DNA of 44,900 nt from an uncultured Alphaproteobacteria bacterium (GTDB taxonomy: Bacteria; Pseudomonadota; Alphaproteobacteria; RF32; CAG-239), in contig CALXTW010000014.1 of assembly GCA_944391515.1 (NCBI GenBank), positions 1-44,900 on the forward strand, given 5' to 3'. Shown here one piece after another: positions 7,347-15,559 of this stretch. The position numbers were made by a program, and so were the translations under genes. The first letter of the stretch is position 1. Each line of letters starts with the position of its first letter. The notes below the pieces were generated by a model that did no database searches, had not been told where the DNA came from, and saw only the letters and a program-made list of their open reading frames with translations.

Positions 7347-8639
7347 ATGGATAAAATTAAAATTATCGGCGGAAACAGGTTAGAGGGAAAAATTTATATC
7401 AGTGGGGCAAAAAATGCCGCCCTGCCCCTTATTTGCGCCAGTTTATTGACCGATGAAACCGTAACTTTAACTAATATGCCGATTTTATCCGATATTCGGT
7501 CAATGAACGCCTTGTTAGAGCAAATGGGAACGGCTATTGACAGCTTTGATGATTTTGTTGATGGACATCCCACAAAAACCTATTCCTATCGGACGCAAAA
7601 ATTCTCTAACCTGATTGCTCCGTACGATTATGTTCGTAAAATGCGTGCCTCTTACTATGTTTTGGGGCCAGTATTGGCCAGAGAAGGTCATGTGGAACTC
7701 TCTTTACCTGGTGGTTGTGCCATTGGTGCCAGACCGATGGATATTCACCTCTCCTCGTTAGAGCAGATGGGTGCTAAAATCGAAATCAAGAACGGCTATG
7801 TTCATGCCGATATTGATGGCAAGCTCAAAGGGGCTCACATTACTTTCCATACGGCTTCGGTGGGGGCAACTTGCAATATCCTTATGGCAGCAACCTTAGC
7901 TGAAGGGGAAACAATTATTGAAAATGCCGCCAAAGAACCAGAAATCGGTGATTTGATTGATTTGCTGATTGATATGGGGGCTAAAATCGAAGGGAAAGAC
8001 ACTTCTCGCCTCGTTATTCAAGGGGTTGATAACCTACATGGCACAAGACACAAAGTGATTGCCGATAGAATCGAGGCAGGTTCTTACGGTGTGGCAGCCG
8101 CCATTACAGGAGGTAGAATCGAGCTCATCAACGCACAAGCCTCAACTTTGCGAACACCGATAGAAATCTTAAAAGCAATGGGCGTTGATGTTGAAGAAAA
8201 AGAAAATTCACTCATTATTGATGCTACCAATAAAACTCTTGTCGGACAAGACATTATGACTGATTATTACCCCGGATTTCCGACAGATTTGCAGGCGCAA
8301 TTCATGGCTTTGATGTGCGTGGCGGAAGGTGCCTCCTTGGTCACCGAAAACATTTGGGAAAATCGCTTTATGCATGTGCCGGAGCTCATGCGTATGGGGG
8401 CAAATATTAATGTTCACGGGCATGCATCTGCAATTGTTCGCGGGGTCAAGAAACTCTCGGGAGCTCCCGTAATGGCTACTGACTTGCGTGCTTCGTTTGC
8501 TTTGATTTTGGCCGGATTGGTGGCTGAGGGTGAAACAATCGTCAATCGCGTTTATCACCTTGACCGCGGCTATGAAAAATTAGAAGAAAAACTCAAAGGG
8601 GTCGGTGCGAATATCGAACGCATTAAAGAAGCTGATTAA
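7347..8639 (+). CDS. murA: UDP-N-acetylglucosamine 1-carboxyvinyltransferase
   Basis: MurA transfers enolpyruvate from phosphoenolpyruvate to UDP-GlcNAc, the first committed step of peptidoglycan synthesis in the cytosol. The 430-residue length is normal. The N-terminal GAKNAALP (Lys22, Asn23) is the substrate loop, and LPGGCAIGARPMDIHL carries Cys124, the residue that is attacked by fosfomycin in the family. DYYPGFPTDLQAQ and RVYHLDRGYE are further signatures. GGAG at 7334-7337 sets the start. The gene follows the small basic protein and precedes an LpxA-like acyltransferase, so this small cluster serves the cell envelope. Confidence 0.97.
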   Translation: MDKIKIIGGNRLEGKIYISGAKNAALPLICASLLTDETVTLTNMPILSDIRSMNALLEQMGTAIDSFDDFVDGHPTKTYSYRTQKFSNLIAPYDYVRKMRASYYVLGPVLAREGHVELSLPGGCAIGARPMDIHLSSLEQMGAKIEIKNGYVHADIDGKLKGAHITFHTASVGATCNILMAATLAEGETIIENAAKEPEIGDLIDLLIDMGAKIEGKDTSRLVIQGVDNLHGTRHKVIADRIEAGSYGVAAAITGGRIELINAQASTLRTPIEILKAMGVDVEEKENSLIIDATNKTLVGQDIMTDYYPGFPTDLQAQFMALMCVAEGASLVTENIWENRFMHVPELMRMGANINVHGHASAIVRGVKKLSGAPVMATDLRASFALILAGLVAEGETIVNRVYHLDRGYEKLEEKLKGVGANIERIKEAD

Positions 8640-8664
8640 TTTCTTGAATTTTGAGATTTGATAT

Positions 8665-9474
8665 ATGTATGAAATTATTGAAAAAGGTGCACAAATTGCC
8701 GATGATGTCAAAATCGGAAACTTTTGCGTGATAAAATCCGGTGCAAAAATCGGAAAAGGATCAATTATTGATGATTTTTGCTTTATTGATTCCAATGTTG
8801 AAATTGGTGAAAATAACCATATTTGTACGGGAGTTCACCTCAAGGGAAAAGTCAAAATCGGCAATAATAACTTTATTGAAGATAATTGCATTTTCGGCTT
8901 ACCCAGCAAACATATCGGATATCATTTCTATCAAGGACGGGTGATTATCGGGGATAATAATTTTATCGGGCAAAATTGTACAATTGATTGCGGAAACAAT
9001 CACCTCTCCGACAAAAGACCGGAATTAAAGACTTACCTTGCTTGTGATTTGCCTGAAAGCGAAGATTTTGAAGACGCAACTATCATCGGTAATAGGTGCT
9101 ATATCTTAAACAATGTTACCATTCACCATAATTGTCGTGTCGGCTTGGGAAATTTACCTGATTGCGCAAAAGAATATGACACGATTATTTGCAGCGGATG
9201 TTGCCTTAACGGATTTGTTCAACTCCGTAAAGGTGCAGAACTCAGCAGTGGAACTTTTGTTAGAGAATTTGCGTCTTTGGGAGAAGGATGCGTTGCTGCA
9301 ATGTTATCACATATTGTTAAAGATGTTTTGCCATTCTCTTCTATCTTAAAAAACAAGAATCGGGGATATGCGCCAACTTTCATGGCAAAATTCTCTCAAA
9401 CAAAAGATGACGTAGATAAGCTGCGAGAGAAATTTCAAGCCAAGCGGAGCGGTATTTTAAAACTCTATGAATAA
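8665..9474 (+). CDS. LpxA-like left-handed beta-helix acyltransferase
   Basis: A 269-residue protein built of hexapeptide repeats (VKIGNF, AKIGKG, VEIGEN, VIIGDNNF, TIIGNR). The layout follows UDP-GlcNAc O-acyltransferase: a central IIGDNNFIGQNCTIDCG block, IHHNC with His155 at the expected catalytic position, a VKDVLPF strand, and a C-terminal helix TKDDVDKLREKFQ like the LpxA tail. It is nevertheless divergent, and could acylate a different sugar nucleotide or be a paralogue of the true LpxA. It starts 25 bases after murA with only a weak SD and ends at a terminator. Confidence 0.72.
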   Translation: MYEIIEKGAQIADDVKIGNFCVIKSGAKIGKGSIIDDFCFIDSNVEIGENNHICTGVHLKGKVKIGNNNFIEDNCIFGLPSKHIGYHFYQGRVIIGDNNFIGQNCTIDCGNNHLSDKRPELKTYLACDLPESEDFEDATIIGNRCYILNNVTIHHNCRVGLGNLPDCAKEYDTIICSGCCLNGFVQLRKGAELSSGTFVREFASLGEGCVAAMLSHIVKDVLPFSSILKNKNRGYAPTFMAKFSQTKDDVDKLREKFQAKRSGILKLYE

Positions 9475-9498
9475 AAAAGCCCTTTTCAGGGCTTTTTT
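9474..9498 (+). terminator. Bidirectional intrinsic terminator
   Basis: AAAAAGCCC pairs with GGGCTTTTT around a TTTTCA loop, with T-runs on both strands. It lies between the LpxA-like gene and the convergent lipoprotein gene. Confidence 0.85.
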
Positions 9499-9499
9499 A

Positions 9500-10018
9500 T
9501 TAGATTGATTGCAAAGCATACAAGTCTTTAACAACCCAAGCACCCTTAGCGTTGCTCAGAACATAGACAATATTACCTTTGCACAAACCAAACCAGACAC
9601 CATTGCATTCGCTCTTGGTATAGACCTCAACCGTGGTCGCATCTATCGGTTTGAGTTTTACAATTTGAAAGCTGGATTGGGTCGGACGTTGCAGGCTCTC
9701 ATCTTCCATAAATGTAAAGCGAGGTAATTTTTTAGCATCGCATTCGGCTAATTTGGGGTTAATCGTGCATTTGACTTGTAAATCTATGGCGCAAACCATA
9801 TCGCTTCCTTTATCACAACCTTGAGGCAGATTATTGATATCATAGCTATAAACAATATCTTCAAATTTAACATCAAACTGCGGACGAGCAACTATTTCTT
9901 CTCCCTCTTCTAATGCTTCTTGAGTGGAAAGCATTGAGGTATCTTGATTTGATGTCTTTTCATCTGAACATGCAGAAATTAACAACAGTGCACTAAATAC
10001 ATACAAAAATTTTTTCAT
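9500..10018 (-). CDS. Lipoprotein, unknown
   Basis: A 172-residue lipoprotein precursor: MKK, hydrophobic core and lipobox ISAC with Cys17. The mature part has an acidic linker, then a folded domain with several cysteines (GCDKGSDMVCAIDLQVKC, KSECNGVWFGLC) that suggests disulfides in the periplasm, and ends with a beta-rich stretch (VYVLSNAKGAWVVKDL). I do not recognise the family. The ribosome site is AGAGAGGG upstream of the ATG. It forms a single transcription unit with the terminator at 9474-9498. Confidence 0.75.
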   Translation of the reverse strand: MKKFLYVFSALLLISACSDEKTSNQDTSMLSTQEALEEGEEIVARPQFDVKFEDIVYSYDINNLPQGCDKGSDMVCAIDLQVKCTINPKLAECDAKKLPRFTFMEDESLQRPTQSSFQIVKLKPIDATTVEVYTKSECNGVWFGLCKGNIVYVLSNAKGAWVVKDLYALQSI

Positions 10019-10085
10019 TTTCCCTCTCTTTTGCTTTTTATATGATTTCTTTTATATTGTAGCTTTGGGCTCTTGTCCATAAAAT

Positions 10086-10116
10086 AAAAAAGGAGGAATT
10101 AAAAACTCCTCCCTTA
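10086..10116 (-). terminator. Intrinsic terminator downstream of the barrel gene
   Basis: On the minus strand GGAGGA pairs with TCCTCC across a loop of about 10 bases and is followed by TTTTTTA. The stem is only 6 bp of perfect pairing, so strength is moderate. Confidence 0.6.
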
Positions 10117-10133
10117 GATGTGCTTTATTTTGT

Positions 10134-10697
10134 TTAGAAATTGTATCTGATACCTGCGGTGTATTCCCACATATCATCATAGTTGTCTACACCATTGAGG
10201 TTTACATAACGAACCAAACCACGAACCGAGAACTTGTCATCAATTCTGTATTGTAAACCGCCGCCAAAACGATAACCAATGCCGTGGTCATGGTAATCAC
10301 TTGATGAATATAAATCTCTGATTTTTTTATCAAAAGTATATTCACCAATACCAACTGTTCCCAACAAAGAATATTCTTGTTCACAACCTAACGGCAAATA
10401 TCCCATCAAATCTAAACCATAAGCTTGGAAAGAGGTTTTGTGGTCAACGCCATAAATATTCTTCTTTTCGTCGTCAGAATATTGATAAAACAGTTCCGTT
10501 CCAAAATATTGATTATATTCTGTACCTAAATTAACAGACAAAGAATTATACTTCGGACTTTGGTTATCGGCATCTGCATCTGTATAATTATAGTCTAAGC
10601 CGACATAAGGCTTGAAGTCATATTCTGCGGCATTTACATTGGCGCTCAAAGCGCATACAGAAACTGCCATCATTAATGAATAAACTGTATATTTCAT
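10134..10697 (-). CDS. Outer-membrane beta-barrel protein
   Basis: A 187-residue precursor with a signal peptide (MKYTVYSLMMAVSVCALSANVNAAEY, cleavage likely after NAA or VNA). The mature part is made of alternating amphipathic strands rich in Tyr and Gly and ends in phenylalanine (TAGIRYNF), the typical signal for insertion by the Bam complex. It resembles OmpW/OmpA-type porin-family 8-stranded barrels of unknown function. The start at 10697 is chosen for the AAAGGAAA ribosome site and the clean signal peptide; an in-frame ATG 30 bases upstream has neither. Confidence 0.82.
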   Translation of the reverse strand: MKYTVYSLMMAVSVCALSANVNAAEYDFKPYVGLDYNYTDADADNQSPKYNSLSVNLGTEYNQYFGTELFYQYSDDEKKNIYGVDHKTSFQAYGLDLMGYLPLGCEQEYSLLGTVGIGEYTFDKKIRDLYSSSDYHDHGIGYRFGGGLQYRIDDKFSVRGLVRYVNLNGVDNYDDMWEYTAGIRYNF

Positions 10698-10873
10698 GTG
10701 TTTTTCCTTTGTACTATTAGGTCTCAAATTTGGTTCTCAGATTTGTTTTAACTATATAACATTTTTCTAAAATGTGAAGTGAAATAATTATATTACACCA
10801 TAAATTAACCTTATTATGTGTATTGTTTCCAAAGGAAAAAGATGTTATAGTGAAAAGCTATGGAGGAGTTTTG

Positions 10874-11446
10874 ATGAAGAAATGTTCTGAGCTGGGAAGA
10901 ACTATGATTGAGGTTATCGGCGTGTTAGCTATTTTAACTGCCGTTAGCGTTGGTATTAATAAATTCATTAATAACATGCACGATAAATTTAAAATCAGTC
11001 GAATTACTCAACAAATTACAGATTTACGCAAAAATATCAGTAACCGTTACGTTGCAAATGGTGATTATACAGTCATTAAAATTGAAGATATGATAGCGGG
11101 AAAAGTTATCCCCTCTGACATGGTAGATGATGGGAAAGTTATTCATGCTTATAATGCAGAAGTCTCTTTTGACGGAGCAAGAGATACATATCAAATAACT
11201 TTCCCTAAACTTCCTCACCATGTTTGCGTTGAACTTGCCGTTATGAATTGGAATTTTGGCGGAAGTTCCGACTTATATCGCCTCAAAATAAATGAAACAG
11301 AATTTAACTGGCCTATCCTTGCTAACGGAGGAAAAGAATTGCCGGTATCAATAAGCGATGCTGAGGTCGCTTGTGTTTTACCTCCGAAAGAAGACGAATC
11401 ATACACAGAATATAACGATAACACCATTACTTGGACTTTCCGCTAA
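10874..11446 (+). CDS. Type IV pilin-like protein (PilS-type N-terminus)
   Basis: A 190-residue protein. After MKKCSELG comes RTMIEVIGVLAILTAVSVG, a prepilin-type hydrophobic helix with the conserved glutamate at mature position 4 or 5, so a prepilin peptidase could cut after Gly8. The C-terminal head contains cysteines (HHVCVEL, VACVLPP) that could form the pilin disulfide loop. GGAGGAG at 10862-10868 sets the start. No pilus assembly genes are nearby; it is followed 18 bases later by fliX, and the two are likely co-transcribed. It could be a minor pilin or pseudopilin. Confidence 0.72.
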   Translation: MKKCSELGRTMIEVIGVLAILTAVSVGINKFINNMHDKFKISRITQQITDLRKNISNRYVANGDYTVIKIEDMIAGKVIPSDMVDDGKVIHAYNAEVSFDGARDTYQITFPKLPHHVCVELAVMNWNFGGSSDLYRLKINETEFNWPILANGGKELPVSISDAEVACVLPPKEDESYTEYNDNTITWTFR

Positions 11447-11464
11447 CAAAATAAGGATTATCCT

Positions 11465-11887
11465 GTGATTAAAATTGATGACATAAATAAAACCAAAGAT
11501 ATTGCTTCTCGCAAAACGACCAAAGCATCTAGCGGTGATGAAAGTTTCTCAATATTGTTGAAAGAAACAATGAAATCGCAATCGAATCCGGTAAATGCTG
11601 CGGGCGGCATCAATGTTGCCGATGCCATTTTTGCCGCACAAATGGTGGATGGAGAAGAAGAAAAAGAAATCCGTAAAAAATTGCTAAAACGCGGACAGAC
11701 CTTGCTTGAAAAATTAGAAGAAATCAGAGACGGATTACTCATGGGCTATATTTCAAGAGACCGTTTGATTGAAATTTCTCGCTTTGTAAAGGATAATAAA
11801 TTTCAATCAAGCGACCCTAAATTACAAGAGATTTTAAGTGAAATCGAATTAAGAGTCGAAGTAGAACTGGCAAAATTAATGAAATAG
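11465..11887 (+). CDS. fliX: Class II flagellar assembly regulator FliX
   Basis: A 140-residue protein starting with GTG. The C-terminal half matches the alphaproteobacterial FliX pattern: RGQTLLEKLEEIRDGLLMG, RLIEISRFVKD, DPKLQEILSEIELRVEVELAKL. In Caulobacter FliX works with FlbD to couple flagellar assembly to transcription of class III/IV flagellar genes. No flagellar gene is in this window, so FliX is an outlier here, sitting between a pilin-like gene and dksA. The N-terminus (residues 1-50) is low complexity and polar. Confidence 0.78.
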   Translation: MIKIDDINKTKDIASRKTTKASSGDESFSILLKETMKSQSNPVNAAGGINVADAIFAAQMVDGEEEKEIRKKLLKRGQTLLEKLEEIRDGLLMGYISRDRLIEISRFVKDNKFQSSDPKLQEILSEIELRVEVELAKLMK

Positions 11888-11984
11888 TTGTTATAAAACG
11901 TTTTTTTGCTTGAAGTTCGCGCCTTAAATTTGTATTTTGCTTGCTATAGATTTTTATTGTTAACTATCCATAAGGAGAATGAAA

Positions 11985-12416
11985 ATGGATATGGAAAGCG
12001 CTACAATTCTTCCTCCGGATTATGTTCCGTCCGCAGATGAAGAATATATGAACGACATGCAAGTTGAATATTTTCGCCAGAAACTCTTGAACTGGAAAAA
12101 GTCTCTTCTTAACCAATCTCAAGATACTTTGGATGATTTGCGTCAAGGTGGGTTAAACCAACCCGACGATATTGACCGTGCATCTTTGGAAACAGACAAA
12201 GCGCTTGACTTGCGCACCAAAGACAGAGCGCGCAAACTCATCTCTAAAATTGATGATGCTTTGAAAAGAATTGAAGACGGCACTTACGGTTATTGTGAAG
12301 AAACCGGCGAACCTATCGGTTTGGAACGCTTGGAAGCTCGTCCGGTGGCCACCCTTTCCATCGAAGCTCAAGAACGCCACGAACGTATGGAAAAGACTTA
12401 CGACGACGAAGCTTAG
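11985..12416 (+). CDS. dksA: RNA polymerase-binding protein DksA
   Basis: DksA binds in the RNA polymerase secondary channel and, with ppGpp, adjusts transcription on starvation. The protein (143 residues from ATG 11985) has a coiled-coil region (YFRQKLLNWKKSLLNQ), the DDIDRAS tip region and the C4 zinc-finger region reduced to YGYCEETGEPIGLERL with a single cysteine, followed by RPVATLSIEAQERHE. This one-cysteine form is normal for alphaproteobacterial DksA. GGAG at 11974-11977 favours the ATG at 11985 over the one at 11979. maf follows 9 bases later. Confidence 0.93.
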   Translation: MDMESATILPPDYVPSADEEYMNDMQVEYFRQKLLNWKKSLLNQSQDTLDDLRQGGLNQPDDIDRASLETDKALDLRTKDRARKLISKIDDALKRIEDGTYGYCEETGEPIGLERLEARPVATLSIEAQERHERMEKTYDDEA

Positions 12417-12425
12417 GCGAGCTTG

Positions 12426-12998
12426 ATGACAGTACGTAACTTTATTTTGGCCTCTGGCTCACAACCCAGAAAAATGTTGTTGCAGCAAATTGACTATGAG
12501 CCCAAACTCATAGATCCGGCTGATATTGACGAAACAACCCTAAAATTTGAAACGCCGACAGCTTATGTCAAACGAATGGCTAGAGAAAAGGCTTTAGCCG
12601 TTGCCCAAAGGCATCCGGGGGAAGTGATTTTGGCTTGCGATACAGTGGTTGTGGTCGGCAACAAGGTTTTGCATAAATCCAAAAATTCCGAAGAACAAAC
12701 TTTGGTCATGAAAGCATTATCAGGCAAAGCTCACAAAGTGTTAAGCGCGGTATGTGTTGTTAATAAAGACGGAAAGCTCGCTTTGAGATGCGTGGCAACC
12801 AGACTCTTAATGAAAAAAATGACCGAGGCTGAAATTAAAGATTATGTGGATAGCAATGAATGGGTCGGATGTTGCGGCTACAAAATTGAGGGCAGACTTG
12901 CTGCCTATGTCAAAAAAATTGTCGGCTCTTATTCGGGCGTAGTTGGCTTGCCGTTGTGGGAAGCTAGAAATTTGTTAGAAGGTGCAGGTGTAAAATGA
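12426..12998 (+). CDS. maf: Maf family nucleotide pyrophosphatase
   Basis: Maf proteins hydrolyse dTTP/UTP or modified nucleotides to the monophosphate and pyrophosphate. The 190-residue protein shows LASGSQPRKMLL at the N-terminus (usually LASxSPRR), VILACDTVVVVGN around the catalytic aspartate, and GCCGYKIEGRLAAYV followed by GSYSGVVGLPLWE. The usual SPRR is SQPRK here, a mild variation. An alternative TTG start lies one codon upstream. It is the first of three overlapping genes: its last 4 bases overlap the start of the RNase gene. Confidence 0.92.
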   Translation: MTVRNFILASGSQPRKMLLQQIDYEPKLIDPADIDETTLKFETPTAYVKRMAREKALAVAQRHPGEVILACDTVVVVGNKVLHKSKNSEEQTLVMKALSGKAHKVLSAVCVVNKDGKLALRCVATRLLMKKMTEAEIKDYVDSNEWVGCCGYKIEGRLAAYVKKIVGSYSGVVGLPLWEARNLLEGAGVK

Positions 12999-14164
12999 GT
13001 ATAGATACAATCATCTTTGAAAAATATAACTCAGCTGTTCGTTTGGCTGAAATAGAAAATTCTGAACTCAAGGAATTGATTTTTGCGAATGAAAACAACG
13101 CATCAGAAGGAAATATTTATCTCGGTAAAATTACTAAAAAAATTGAATTAGCTCATGATAAAGTCGGTTTCTTCATTGATATTAACGATGGGCATGATGC
13201 TTTTTTGAATGCCGAGGAATATGGCTTGAAAGAAGTTAATTACACCGAAGGTCAGAGCATTGTTGTTCAGGTTGCTCAAGAAAAAAGAGCCGAAAAAGGC
13301 GCCAGAGTGGTCAGAGCCATTCAGTTTGTCGGCGAGAGAATCGTTTATTGCCCCTACCGCATGACGATTGAAGCCTCTCCTCGAATCGAAGACAAAGAAA
13401 AATTAGCCGAATACAAAGAAAAGGTTTTGGAAAATACTACCGGTCAAGAAGGTTGGATTTTAAGGACGTCTGCGATAGAGGTTCCGTTTGAGGAAATTGC
13501 CAAAGAAATGGTTGAGTTGCGCAACCTCTATGATGATGTACGCATTAAAGCTCGTTCGGCTAAGGCTCCGGCTTTGCTCTATGCAAAAACAGCTCCTTTG
13601 TTTGATGAAATCAGACGTTACCAAAATTCTTTGCATACCGTAATTGTTAATAATCACAATGTGGAAGCTGAGCTCAAAGAAAAATTCGGTGACACTTTTG
13701 AGATTGCTTATGAAGTTAACCCTTTTGAAGAACATGGATTGGAAGATGAAATTTCTGATGCCTTGCTCAAAGAAGTTAAACTTCCATCAGGAGGCAGAAT
13801 CTGCATTGAAGAAACGAGAGCTTGCGTTTGCATTGATGTCGACAGTGGTAATGACAGCGGTAAAGGCTCTATTTCCGCCCTCAATCAAGAAGCGGCCGTT
13901 GAGATTGCCAAACAAATTCGTTTGCGTAATTTGTCGGGAAAAATCATTATCGACTTTGCCGGCTCTTCCGATTATAAATTTATGAAACCGGTTTTGGAAA
14001 CTTTGGAAGAAGAGCTTAACAAAGACAGCAATCGAGGTCGAGTACTTGGTTTGAGCCGCGCCGGAAATGTTGAAATTTTGCGCGTTCGCAGACGTCCGAC
14101 TTTGCAAGATGTTCTAACCGTTGAATGCGAAACCTGCCAAGGTACCGGACGGGTTATGAAATGA
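12995..14164 (+). CDS. rng: Ribonuclease E/G family protein (RNase G-type)
   Basis: A 389-residue endoribonuclease that should cut single-stranded RNA in rRNA maturation and mRNA decay. The S1-like domain is at about 35-110 (EGNIYLGKITKKI, VGFFIDI), then the RNase H-like and DNase I-like parts. Catalytic aspartates are in CIDVDSGND and IIIDFAG, and the Zn-link CETCQGTGR closes the protein. It is shorter than E. coli RNase G (489 residues) but this compact form fits alphaproteobacterial homologues. The genes are coupled: ATGA overlap with maf upstream and with yacG downstream. Confidence 0.9.
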   Translation: MSIDTIIFEKYNSAVRLAEIENSELKELIFANENNASEGNIYLGKITKKIELAHDKVGFFIDINDGHDAFLNAEEYGLKEVNYTEGQSIVVQVAQEKRAEKGARVVRAIQFVGERIVYCPYRMTIEASPRIEDKEKLAEYKEKVLENTTGQEGWILRTSAIEVPFEEIAKEMVELRNLYDDVRIKARSAKAPALLYAKTAPLFDEIRRYQNSLHTVIVNNHNVEAELKEKFGDTFEIAYEVNPFEEHGLEDEISDALLKEVKLPSGGRICIEETRACVCIDVDSGNDSGKGSISALNQEAAVEIAKQIRLRNLSGKIIIDFAGSSDYKFMKPVLETLEEELNKDSNRGRVLGLSRAGNVEILRVRRRPTLQDVLTVECETCQGTGRVMK

Positions 14165-14373
14165 GCGAAGTTATCAAGACATATCGTTGCCCAATTTGCC
14201 ACAAGTTAGCACCGGCAAATAAATATAAGCCCTTTTGCTCTAAAAGATGTGCCGATATTGATTTGGGTAATTGGTTTAACGAGAGTTATCATATTCCAGC
14301 CGTAGAATTGGATGATACGGAGATTGAGCAGCTGCAAGAGGCTGTTGAGAACAAAACCTCCGATGAAGATTAG
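14161..14373 (+). CDS. yacG: DNA gyrase inhibitor YacG
   Basis: A 70-residue zinc protein with YRCPICHK and FCSKRCADIDLGNWF, the four-cysteine set of YacG. In E. coli YacG binds GyrB and inhibits DNA gyrase. The acidic C-terminus (DDTEIEQLQEAVENKTSDED) is typical. The ATG at 14161 overlaps the RNase stop codon as ATGA, giving translational coupling. The gene order maf-rng-yacG is common in alphaproteobacteria and supports the call. Confidence 0.93.
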   Translation: MSEVIKTYRCPICHKLAPANKYKPFCSKRCADIDLGNWFNESYHIPAVELDDTEIEQLQEAVENKTSDED

Positions 14374-14377
14374 TAAA

Positions 14378-14408
14378 AAAAAGGTGCTTTGAAAATAAGC
14401 ACCTTTTA
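14378..14408 (+). terminator. Bidirectional intrinsic terminator
   Basis: AAAAGGTGCTT pairs with AAGCACCTTTT with a short AT-rich loop; T-runs follow on both strands. It ends the dksA-maf-rng-yacG block and the convergent 14406-14876 gene. Confidence 0.82.
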
Positions 14409-14876
14409 TTTTTGATACTTGGTTAAGACTTCAGCGGCATGCGAATCCAGCCAAGCGCAATAATCATAGGGGCTAAACTCTTGCTGAGCCGACCAATGTA
14501 TATCCTTATTTTTCTGAAAATCAGCCCTTATATTTTCTAGAATCATCGGTTCCATTTCGCTATAAGTTTTATCAAACTCCGCATAAAAAGACAAACGTTC
14601 TTGCGGCGTAAATTTTGCTAGAAAGTTTTGCGCCTGAGTGATTTGTTTTTGGTGCATGTATTCAAATTCTTGTTTTAGGCGGCTCAAGTCATAGTTATTT
14701 TTTTGACAATAAAGAGGGAGCGTTTGGGTATATTGTTTTTGATAAATTAAAAATTCCGAAACCTCTTCCAAATCTTGGGAGCTGTAAAGAGTTTCGGGCT
14801 CATATTTGGGGAAAAAGCTATTTACTCCAATCACGATAACAACTGCCAAAAATATTAATTTTATATTTTGTTTCAT
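14406..14876 (-). CDS. Hypothetical secreted or anchored protein
   Basis: A 156-residue protein with an N-terminal hydrophobic segment (about residues 5-21) that is a signal peptide or a membrane anchor. The rest is helical with charged repeats and three cysteine-containing spots (YCQKN, DYCAWL). No family recognised. The ribosome site GAGGAAG is just upstream. It lies downstream of the Nudix gene, separated by a hairpin that may partly terminate the Nudix message. Confidence 0.65.
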   Translation of the reverse strand: MKQNIKLIFLAVVIVIGVNSFFPKYEPETLYSSQDLEEVSEFLIYQKQYTQTLPLYCQKNNYDLSRLKQEFEYMHQKQITQAQNFLAKFTPQERLSFYAEFDKTYSEMEPMILENIRADFQKNKDIHWSAQQEFSPYDYCAWLDSHAAEVLTKYQK

Positions 14877-14893
14877 GCTTCCTCTTTAAACGC

Positions 14894-14915
14894 AAGCCTC
14901 TCGAAAGAGAGGCTT
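14894..14915 (-). terminator. Terminator-like hairpin
   Basis: AAGCCTCTC pairs perfectly with GAGAGGCTT around GAAA. The minus-strand tail (TGCGTTT) is T-poor, so termination after the Nudix gene may be incomplete. Confidence 0.5.
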
Positions 14916-14931
14916 TGGTAAAACACAATCT

Positions 14932-15486
14932 TTATAACAAATGGTTTTCGGCCAAGTATTTCCAATAAGCGCAAGCGTGCACAGATTGGATAATGCCGTT
15001 GGTTCGTAACAGCTCCTTAATTTCATCCAAACTCAACAAGTGGACGCTCAAGCACTCTCCACCGTCAAGGTGTTGTTTATTCTCGATGAGTTCAACATCT
15101 TCGGCGATGAAGTTATAAGTCCAGTTGTTGGTGGTACTCGGATTGGCGGACATTTTCAAATTTTGATGCCAACGCCCATTGCCATAACCGGTTTCTTCCC
15201 ATAACTCTCTTTGCGCAGCTTGAAGCGGGGTTTCGCCTTCATCAACACAACCACCGCAAAGTTCATAATTGGTGGTTTGTGTACCATGGCGGTACTGACG
15301 CACCATTACAAATTTTTTGTCTTTGGTGATGGCCAAAGTATTTACCCAGTTTGGATATTCCAAAACATAATACTCAGGGATTATCACACCATTGGCAAGC
15401 TCAATTTTATCCTCACGCACGGTGAGCCATGGCTTTTGGCATAAATACTTGCTTTCCAGAATTTTGGCTTGTTGTTCTTTTTCCAT
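14932..15486 (-). CDS. Nudix hydrolase, ADP-ribose pyrophosphatase-like
   Basis: A 184-residue protein with a complete Nudix box at about 79-101 (GCVDEGE, then RELWEETGYG), which binds divalent metal and hydrolyses nucleoside diphosphate-linked compounds. The upstream FVMVRQYRHGTQTTNYEL block is characteristic of ADP-ribose/ADP-sugar pyrophosphatases, where it shapes the substrate pocket. There is no signal peptide. The exact substrate is not decided by sequence. The gene is minus-strand, 73 bases from comF with a gap that may hold its promoter. Confidence 0.85.
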   Translation of the reverse strand: MEKEQQAKILESKYLCQKPWLTVREDKIELANGVIIPEYYVLEYPNWVNTLAITKDKKFVMVRQYRHGTQTTNYELCGGCVDEGETPLQAAQRELWEETGYGNGRWHQNLKMSANPSTTNNWTYNFIAEDVELIENKQHLDGGECLSVHLLSLDEIKELLRTNGIIQSVHACAYWKYLAENHLL

Positions 15487-15559
15487 TTTGTTTTATTTTT
15501 TAGGGTTAATAATAAAAATTCTATTGCAAATTTAGCGCAATCTTGTGCTTTTGTAAACC

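Noticed and set aside
11985..12416. DksA with three missing zinc cysteines as a finding
   Set aside because: The one-cysteine form (YCEETGEP) is normal for alphaproteobacterial DksA.
12995..14164. RNase G truncation
   Set aside because: The length is short compared with E. coli, but catalytic residues and Zn-link are intact and compact forms are usual in this group.
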